From contig JACQVR010000003.1 in assembly GCA_016209705.1 (NCBI GenBank), positions 1 through 46,952 on the forward strand: a stretch of DNA of 46,952 nt. The letters are read 5' to 3'. The DNA comes from Planctomycetota bacterium (GTDB lineage Bacteria; Planctomycetota; MHYJ01; JACPRB01). The notes under the pieces were generated by a model. It saw only the letters and a list, made by a program, of their open reading frames with translations. It was not told where the DNA came from and ran no database searches. Shown piece after piece: positions 41,646 through 46,952 of the stretch (positions are counted from its first letter, which is position 1; every line of letters starts with the position of its first letter). A program made the translations under genes and the position numbers.

Positions 41646-42301
41646 CCTACGAGCCCACGTCCCGACGTCCGATTGCAAATTTCTTTCGCAAGACGGGCCG
41701 AGGCGCGACGAATCTCTGCATACGCTGGAACGTTCATCCGGATGCCATCTCCTCTCTCTCCATCGTCTTTTCGGCGGCGGCGGCCGTCTGCTTCTGGCAA
41801 TCCGGAAATCATCCATGGCTCCTCCTGCTCGCTCCTGCCTTATGCTACGTCCGGCTGTGGTGCAACATGCTGGACGGAATGGTCGCCCTCGCTGCCAGCA
41901 AAGCGAGCCGACGGGGTGAGATCCTGAATGAACTTCCCGATCGCGTTTCGGATTTACTCATCTTCGTCGGCGTTGCCCATAGCGGTTTATGCTCACCCAT
42001 CTCCGCATACTGGGCCGCGATCATGGCGCTCTTCACCGCCTATGTGGGCACATTGGGTCAGGCCGTCGGCGCGCGGCGAGAATTCGGAGGGTTGATGTCC
42101 AAGCCGTGGCGCATGGCCTTGCTGCACCTGGGAGCCTGGGTCTTCCTTGGGATAATCTGGTTCGGCGATGGGCGCCTCCGGTTCGGTGGTCTGACCATTC
42201 TCGATTGGACATGTCTCGTGATCGTGCTGGGATGCGTCCAGACGATCGCGGTGCGTTTGACCAGGATCTTCCGGGAGCTTCGCCGGGGAGCCGCCTCATG
42301 A
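41642..42301 (+). CDS. CDP-alcohol phosphotransferase family protein, YnbA-like
   Basis: A 219-residue integral membrane enzyme. The CDP-alcohol phosphotransferase motif, D-x2-D-G-x2-A-R-x8-G-x3-D-x3-D, is present in altered form: CNMLDGMVAL with Asn for the first Asp and no Arg, then RRGEILNELPDRVSD, with Asn for one Asp but two Asp retained. About six TM helices surround it. The family joins CDP-diacylglycerol to an alcohol such as glycerol-P, serine or inositol-P. The altered motif is like that of E. coli YnbA as I recall it. Overlaps with both neighbours (ATGA) show tight coupling. Confidence 0.85.
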   Translation: MTYEPTSRRPIANFFRKTGRGATNLCIRWNVHPDAISSLSIVFSAAAAVCFWQSGNHPWLLLLAPALCYVRLWCNMLDGMVALAASKASRRGEILNELPDRVSDLLIFVGVAHSGLCSPISAYWAAIMALFTAYVGTLGQAVGARREFGGLMSKPWRMALLHLGAWVFLGIIWFGDGRLRFGGLTILDWTCLVIVLGCVQTIAVRLTRIFRELRRGAAS

Positions 42302-44064
42302 GTCGACACGAGTTGACCGAAAGATTCTTCACGACGTGGGATGGTACGAACCTCTTCTATCGCGCCTGGCGCCCGAGCCGTTCCAGCGACAGGGCCTTGG
42401 TCCTGTTTCATCGAGGGCATGAGCATTCGGGTCGGTTTCAAGAACTGGTCGAACGGCTGGACCTGGAGGATTTCTGGATCTTCGCATGGGATCAGCGAGG
42501 CCACGGACGCTCCCCCGGCGAACGCGGGTGGGCCGAGAGTTTAAGTGCCGTCCTCAAGGATGCGGATGGCTTCGTCCGCCATCTTTCGCGGGAGTACTCG
42601 ATCCCGATCTACAACATGACCGCGCTCGGCTACAGCGTAGGCAGCGTCCTCGTCGCCGCGTGGGTCCATGACTACGCTCCGCCTTTACGCGCTATGGTCC
42701 TGGGCACGCCCGCTTTCCGCGTGAAACTTTACATTCCTCTGGCGCTTTCGCTGCTTCGTCTGAAGCAGCGATTGTTCGGAAAGTCGTTCGTGAAGAGCTA
42801 CGTCAAATCGAAAATGCTGACCCACGATACGGAGCAAGCGTCCGCGTATAACGCCGACCCGCTCATCTCGCGCAACATCGCCGTGAACATCCTCATCGAT
42901 CTCTTCGACGTCTCGGACCGCCTTTTGAAGGATGCGGGCGCTATTCGAGTGCCGACGTTGATCCTCGGCGCGGGCTCCGATTGGGTCGTACATCTCTCGG
43001 CTCAAAGAAAATTCTTCGAGCGGCTTTCCTCGCCGGTCAAGGTCATGGAGACGTACGAGGGCTTTCATCAAGCCGTCTTTCACGAAAAAGACCGGCAACG
43101 GCCCATCGCCCGGACCCGCGAGTTCATTTTGGAAGCATTTCGCAACTCCCCCTCCCGCAACCCATCGCCGCCGCAAGCGGATCGCGACGGATATACCAAA
43201 CAGGAGTTTGATCGCTTGTCCCAACCCCTGCATACGCTCTCCCCGCGCCGGGTCGGGTATGCCATGCAGCGAGGACTCTTGAAGAGTGTGGGGAGACTGA
43301 GCAGCGGAATCCAGATCGGCTGGCAAACCGGTTTCGACTCGGGCCAATCGTTGGACTATGTATACGCGAACACCTCGCGTGGAATCACGCCGCTCGGGCG
43401 GTGGATCGACCGGGCGTACCTCAACAGCATCGGCTGGCGGGGCATCCGTCGCAGGAAGGAAAACCTTCAGAAATTTCTCGAGGCCGCGATCGCGCGCGTC
43501 GGGCAAATACGCAATGCGGTCAGGATCGTAGACATCGCTTCGGGTCCGGGTCGCTACCTCCTGGAGGTCCTCCGCAAGTCGAAGCATCCGGAATGCTGGG
43601 CGTTGCTTCGAGACTGGAACGAAAACGCACTCGAGGCCGGGCGTGCCCTCGCACGCGAGATGGGAGTCGACCATGTGACGTACGCCAAGGGAGACGCATT
43701 CGATCCGGTGTCTCTCAGGGATATCCATCCGCGCTGCAACATCGGGATCATTTCGGGACTCTACGAGCTGGTCCCCGACAACGAGAGAGTCTTTCGTTCT
43801 CTCCGCGGATTGCGAGAGGCGCTGGCTGAGGACAGTTTGCTCATCTACACCAACCAGCCGTGGCATCCTCAAATGGAGTTCATCGCGCGGGTCCTTATCA
43901 ATCGCGAGGGAAAGCCTTGGATCATGCGGCGACGAACGCAGGAGGAGATGGACGAACTCGTTCGTAACGCGGGCTTCGAGAAGGAACAAATGGAGATCGA
44001 CGAATGGGGAATCTTCACGGTGTCGCTGGCGCGGAAGCGATCGAGCCCTATTTCCGCCTCATGA
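42298..44064 (+). CDS. Alpha/beta hydrolase-methyltransferase fusion, YnbC-like
   Basis: A 588-residue two-domain protein, close to the 585 residues of E. coli YnbC. The N-terminal hydrolase (about 10-285) has the nucleophile S113 in GYSVG, Asp228 (GAGSDWV) and His257 (YEGFHQ), a monoacylglycerol-lipase-like triad. The C-terminal domain (about 300-580) has a SAM-binding motif VDIASGPGRYLLEVL (411-425) and later LIYTNQPWHPQMEF. Possible jobs are removal or transfer of acyl groups and methylation of a lipid headgroup. ATG 42298 overlaps the upstream stop. The C-terminal domain is the methyltransferase type usually found with this hydrolase. Confidence 0.9.
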   Translation: MSRHELTERFFTTWDGTNLFYRAWRPSRSSDRALVLFHRGHEHSGRFQELVERLDLEDFWIFAWDQRGHGRSPGERGWAESLSAVLKDADGFVRHLSREYSIPIYNMTALGYSVGSVLVAAWVHDYAPPLRAMVLGTPAFRVKLYIPLALSLLRLKQRLFGKSFVKSYVKSKMLTHDTEQASAYNADPLISRNIAVNILIDLFDVSDRLLKDAGAIRVPTLILGAGSDWVVHLSAQRKFFERLSSPVKVMETYEGFHQAVFHEKDRQRPIARTREFILEAFRNSPSRNPSPPQADRDGYTKQEFDRLSQPLHTLSPRRVGYAMQRGLLKSVGRLSSGIQIGWQTGFDSGQSLDYVYANTSRGITPLGRWIDRAYLNSIGWRGIRRRKENLQKFLEAAIARVGQIRNAVRIVDIASGPGRYLLEVLRKSKHPECWALLRDWNENALEAGRALAREMGVDHVTYAKGDAFDPVSLRDIHPRCNIGIISGLYELVPDNERVFRSLRGLREALAEDSLLIYTNQPWHPQMEFIARVLINREGKPWIMRRRTQEEMDELVRNAGFEKEQMEIDEWGIFTVSLARKRSSPISAS

Positions 44065-44981
44065 CCGCCAACGGCGCGACGCGTGTCTATCACGCAGTCC
44101 GTCGTCTCGGAATTCTTCAGGCCCTGCCCGCGGATGCGGCCGGCGTGGCGAAAGCGTGCGGGCTTCAACCGGAACCTTTGGGTCTCTTTCTGGAAGTTCT
44201 TTCAGCGCTTGGGATCGTGGAATTCATTGGCGGGCAATATCGGCCCACCGCCGCCGGACGTTTCCTTTCCGGCGCGTACCAGGATCTCGGAGACTTGTAT
44301 TGGGAACACCTCAGCGAATTTCTCAAGACAAGTGTGCCATGTACGATCACGGATGACGCGGCACGGAGTGAAGCGTTTTACCAAGGCCAAGCGGCCGCGC
44401 TGGAATGGATGCTCCGGCCCGCGGCGGAAGCGGCCGCCGATTTACTGGCAACGACACGGCACGCGATTATCCTCGACGTTGGTTCCGGCAGCGCTGTGTG
44501 GAGCCTCGCGATCGCTCGCCGCGATCCAGCGACCCGCGTGACCGCGATCGACTGGCCAGCTGTGCTGACTGCGGCCCGAGTCTCGGCGCAACGGGCGGGC
44601 CTCGCCGACCGCTTCACGACCATCGCGGGAAATTACCATGAAGTGGATCTGCCGGAAGGCGCATACGACCTGGCGATCGCGGCCAACGTGACCCACCTGG
44701 AAACGGCGGACAGCAATTCGACGCTGTTTCGCAAGCTTCACCGAGCGCTTCGCCCAGAGGGAGCGCTCGCGGTGATCGATGTCTTACCCGGCCAACCGGA
44801 AGGAGATCTGGCCCGAACGCTTTATGCCTTGGGACTTGCGCTTCGGACGAAGCGGGGTCGCGTGCACTTGGCAGCGGAACTCAACGACCTGCTCCGACAA
44901 TCAGGATTCTCGGAAGGAACGCTGCACCCGTTACGGGTTTCGCCCTACACCATGGGCGTGCTCTTGGCCCGAAAAGGATGA
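44004..44981 (+). CDS. SAM-dependent methyltransferase with wHTH-like N-terminus
   Basis: A 325-residue enzyme of the O-methyltransferase (dimerisation wHTH plus class I SAM) layout. Residues about 20-90 form the helical N-terminal domain (ATRVYHAVRRLGILQAL, LEVLSALGIVEF). The SAM motif is ILDVGSGSAVWSLAI (156-170), and post-motifs include VTAIDWPAVLTAA and RALRPEGALAVIDVLPG. The substrate is unknown; in this operon a lipid headgroup or isoprenoid is plausible. ATG 44004 with GGAG upstream gives a 61-base overlap with the fusion gene. An ATGA-type start at 44061 would drop the first helix. Confidence 0.87.
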   Translation: MGNLHGVAGAEAIEPYFRLMTANGATRVYHAVRRLGILQALPADAAGVAKACGLQPEPLGLFLEVLSALGIVEFIGGQYRPTAAGRFLSGAYQDLGDLYWEHLSEFLKTSVPCTITDDAARSEAFYQGQAAALEWMLRPAAEAAADLLATTRHAIILDVGSGSAVWSLAIARRDPATRVTAIDWPAVLTAARVSAQRAGLADRFTTIAGNYHEVDLPEGAYDLAIAANVTHLETADSNSTLFRKLHRALRPEGALAVIDVLPGQPEGDLARTLYALGLALRTKRGRVHLAAELNDLLRQSGFSEGTLHPLRVSPYTMGVLLARKG

Positions 44982-44985
44982 TCGC

Positions 44986-45981
44986 GTGACGCAGGAGCGG
45001 CTGTTCGGATACCGACACGCCTTCGATCATCCCGTGACGCTCTGGATCTCGGTCGGCGTGGTAGGCGCCCTTGCGATGGCCGCGGCCGGCATCTGGCTCG
45101 CGTCGCGGACGAACGTGGTGAGCGGATCGCTTCGCACGGAACTGTGGAAGAGAACCGTCGGCTGGGCCGTCATCGTCCCATTGATTCTGGGCGCCGTTCT
45201 TCTCGGAGCCGCGTGGCACATCGCCGCCGTGACCCTCCTTTCGCTCGGATGCTTTCATGAGTACGCGCGGGCCACCGGCTTGTTTCGGGAGAAGTTGGTC
45301 AGTCTGTCCGTGGTTCTTGGCATCTTTGCCGTCTCGTTCGCGGCGCTGGATCACTGGTACGGTTTCTTCATGGCGCTCTTTCCGCTTTCGGTCGGGCTGA
45401 TTGCGGCATCCTCTGTGACGGTCGACCAACCCAAGGGATATATTCAACGAGTGGCGCTGGGGGTTTTCGCGTTCATGTTCTTCGGATGCGCGCTCGGCCA
45501 TCTGAGCTACATGGCCAACGATTGGGAATACCGCCCTCGCGTGCTGCTTCTGTTGGCGGGAGTTCAGTTGAACGATGTATTCGCGTTCACCGTCGGAAAG
45601 GCGCTGGGTCAGCGGAAGCTGGCGCCGAATACAAGCCCGAACAAGACCGTCGCCGGATCATTGGGAGCCATGGCTCTGACGACGCCTTTGGTCGCATTCC
45701 TTGGCCACCATGTCTTCCGCGGAACCGCGCTTGATCATCCGTTGCCGCTCCTCCTCTTGGGAATTGTCATTAGCATTTCGGGGCAGCTCGGGGATCTCAT
45801 GCTCTCGTCCATCAAGCGGGATATCGGAATCAAGGACATGGGAACCGTGATCCCGGGACATGGCGGGCTTCTGGACCGCTTCAACAGCCTGCTTCTTTCG
45901 GCGCCTGCCTTCTTCCACTTCGTCCGATATTTCGTCGACGTGGGCCTTGACCAACCGTCGCGGATCCTTACCGGGGGCTGA
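44986..45981 (+). CDS. Phosphatidate cytidylyltransferase (CDP-diglyceride synthase)-like, YnbB-like
   Basis: A 331-residue membrane protein of the CdsA family, which makes CDP-diacylglycerol from phosphatidate and CTP. Around eight TM helices lead to the C-terminal signature KRDIGIKDMGTVIPGHGG followed by LLDRFNS; the last conserved position, Asp in CdsA (DRxD), is Asn here. LNDVFAFTVGKALGQRKL and SPNKTVAGSLGA are further family landmarks. It can supply CDP-lipid for the phosphotransferase upstream. The GTG at 44986 has AAGGAT seven bases upstream. It starts four bases after the methyltransferase. Confidence 0.9.
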   Translation: MTQERLFGYRHAFDHPVTLWISVGVVGALAMAAAGIWLASRTNVVSGSLRTELWKRTVGWAVIVPLILGAVLLGAAWHIAAVTLLSLGCFHEYARATGLFREKLVSLSVVLGIFAVSFAALDHWYGFFMALFPLSVGLIAASSVTVDQPKGYIQRVALGVFAFMFFGCALGHLSYMANDWEYRPRVLLLLAGVQLNDVFAFTVGKALGQRKLAPNTSPNKTVAGSLGAMALTTPLVAFLGHHVFRGTALDHPLPLLLLGIVISISGQLGDLMLSSIKRDIGIKDMGTVIPGHGGLLDRFNSLLLSAPAFFHFVRYFVDVGLDQPSRILTGG

Positions 45982-45984
45982 TAG

Positions 45985-46740
45985 GTGTTCGAATGGAAAC
46001 TTGAGCCTGCGCACGATCTGGGATTGCCGCCGGCGGAACGACTGCGCAGCCTGAGGCGCGAGAGCGGCGTCCTGGAGATGGGCCTCCAGGTTCTATGGTG
46101 GGGGTTCGCCGGCGCCTATCTTCGATGGTGCCACCGCCTCAGGATCTTCGGCTCGGAACATTTGCCCTCCCAACTTCCGTTCATTCTGGTGGCGAATCAC
46201 TCAAGCCACTTGGACGCTCTCGTGCTGGGGTCGCCTCTGCCTTGGAAGCTGCGGGATTGCATCTTCCCACTCGCCGCCGGCGACACCTTTTTCGAAACCA
46301 TGCCCGCCTCCGCCTTCGCCGCGTTCCTCCTGAACGCCTTGCCTGTGTGGCGAAAGAGCCGCAATCTCGAGGACTTGCAGATATTGCGGCGAAGGCTCAT
46401 CGAGGGTCCCTGCGGATACATTTTATTTCCCGAGGGAACGCGAAGCCGTACGGGAGAAATGGGCAGGTTCCGCCGCGGGATCGGAATGTTGGCAGCAGGA
46501 ACGGCGGTGCCGATCGTGCCCTGCTACATCATTGGCGCATTCGAAGCGTGGCCCCCTCACAGGCACCTCCCGCGCCTGCGACCCCTTACGCTGTTCGTGG
46601 GCCGTCCGCTCACTTTCGAAGGCGTTCCGAACGATGCGGCCGGGTGGACCCATGTCGCGGCCCAGGTGGATGCGGCCGTCCAAATGATGGTAACGTCACA
46701 TCGTAAAGGTAGGTTATCTGATCCCAGCCCCATCTCTTAG
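45985..46740 (+). CDS. 1-acyl-sn-glycerol-3-phosphate acyltransferase-like (PlsC family)
   Basis: A 251-residue acyltransferase. The catalytic H-x4-D motif is NHSSHLD (His72, Asp77), and FPEGTRS is block III. IVPCYIIGAFEAWP is the hydrophobic block IV region. A hydrophobic segment near 35-47 may anchor it. The family acylates lysophosphatidate or other lyso-lipids. It is last in the operon, after the CdsA-like gene, which fits making and activating phosphatidate. The GTG at 45985 comes directly after the tandem stops TGA-TAG of the preceding gene. Confidence 0.9.
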   Translation: MFEWKLEPAHDLGLPPAERLRSLRRESGVLEMGLQVLWWGFAGAYLRWCHRLRIFGSEHLPSQLPFILVANHSSHLDALVLGSPLPWKLRDCIFPLAAGDTFFETMPASAFAAFLLNALPVWRKSRNLEDLQILRRRLIEGPCGYILFPEGTRSRTGEMGRFRRGIGMLAAGTAVPIVPCYIIGAFEAWPPHRHLPRLRPLTLFVGRPLTFEGVPNDAAGWTHVAAQVDAAVQMMVTSHRKGRLSDPSPIS

Positions 46741-46932
46741 GCGCCAGAAAACGGCCAACGGTTTGTTGCGAAATTCCATCAAGTGAATTCTTCAGAGCAC
46801 AAGCTCAGAAGCGCCGGTCGGACCAAATCTTTTCTTAAGGCAAGCCATCCAAAGTTGCATCCAAAATGGCCAACCTGTCAAACTCAAATTTATAACTAGC
46901 TGTATATCAATAAGTTATGAATTTTAATGCAG
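46741..46932. other. A/T-rich noncoding stretch before the window end
   Basis: No gene is seen. The last 100 bases are much richer in A/T than the rest of the window and contain a loose inverted repeat (ATAACT near 46893 and AGTTAT near 46913). They lead directly into the tRNA-Ser-like repeat. No integrase or terminator is recognised. Confidence 0.45.
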
Positions 46933-46952
46933 GGCTTGCTAAGCCGTTGTAC
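46933..46952 (+). repeat. Direct-repeat core of tRNA-Ser (right copy)
   Basis: GGCTTGCTAAGCCGTTGTAC is identical to 40283-40302. The base before it differs (G here, C in the tRNA), so the match starts exactly here. The window ends at this point, so the 3' extent is unknown. It is either an att-type remnant or a contig end at a repeat of about this length. Confidence 0.7.

Noticed and set aside
41989..44064. A longer 691-residue form of the hydrolase-methyltransferase
   Set aside because: The extra N-terminal residues lie out of frame over the CDP-alcohol phosphotransferase gene; ATG 42298 with an ATGA overlap fits the operon and the YnbC length.

Overview
The window is about 47 kb of G+C-rich, densely coding bacterial DNA. 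The gene mix suggests an uncultivated member of the Planctomycetota or a neighbouring lineage. The signs are secreted HEAT-plus-PDZ proteins, several proteins with squalene-cyclase-like alpha/alpha toroid domains, an ECF sigma factor paired with one of them, a Ser/Thr kinase with an N-terminal zinc ribbon, a PQQ-type propeller, futalosine-pathway menaquinone synthesis (mqnD) and a B12-dependent ribonucleotide reductase. There is no rRNA, so this placement is inference.

Layout. Bases 260-8901: an envelope protein with a C-terminal barrel-like domain, a two-component system (response regulator and kinase), an aspartate-type aminotransferase, recO, an MgtC/DUF4010 membrane protein and a HEAT-like lipoprotein. 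Bases 9012-11327 (minus): a compact operon of an Hsp20 chaperone, two small Pro/Gly/aromatic-rich proteins and a stand-alone ClpB-D2-like AAA+ protein whose catalytic motifs are degenerate. Bases 11760-19246 (minus): an HTH protein, nrdJ with a palindrome that fills its promoter spacer, two secreted PDZ proteins, a GtrA-like protein and mqnD. Bases 19315-33335: a family of secreted or membrane-anchored toroid proteins (two thioredoxin-like/TPR/toroid paralogues and one membrane-anchored toroid overlapping an ECF sigma gene), a kinase coupled to a site-2-type metalloprotease, a decayed gene fragment, uppP, a beta-lactamase-fold hydrolase and an erythromycin-esterase homologue with an inserted domain. 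Bases 33351-39885: a propeller protein, a coiled-coil protein, a MshEN/zinc-ribbon protein, an aminotransferase/dehydratase pair followed by an internally deleted ornithine-cyclodeaminase pseudogene, and yceH.

Bases 40254-46952: a tRNA-Ser(GCU) gene is followed by a zinc-ribbon protein and a tightly coupled six-gene lipid operon: SMR-like transporter, CDP-alcohol phosphotransferase, hydrolase-methyltransferase fusion, second methyltransferase, CDP-diglyceride-synthase-like protein and PlsC-like acyltransferase. It resembles the poorly understood Escherichia coli ynbABC genes with additions. The window ends in a 20-bp exact copy of the anticodon/variable-arm part of the tRNA-Ser. This suggests either an island bounded by tRNA-derived direct repeats or a contig break at a repeat.

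Many intergenic gaps carry short dispersed repeats and long hairpins. The best candidates for poorly described biology are the Hsp20/degenerate-AAA+ operon, the ynb-like lipid operon next to the tRNA, and the thioredoxin/TPR/toroid paralogue family.
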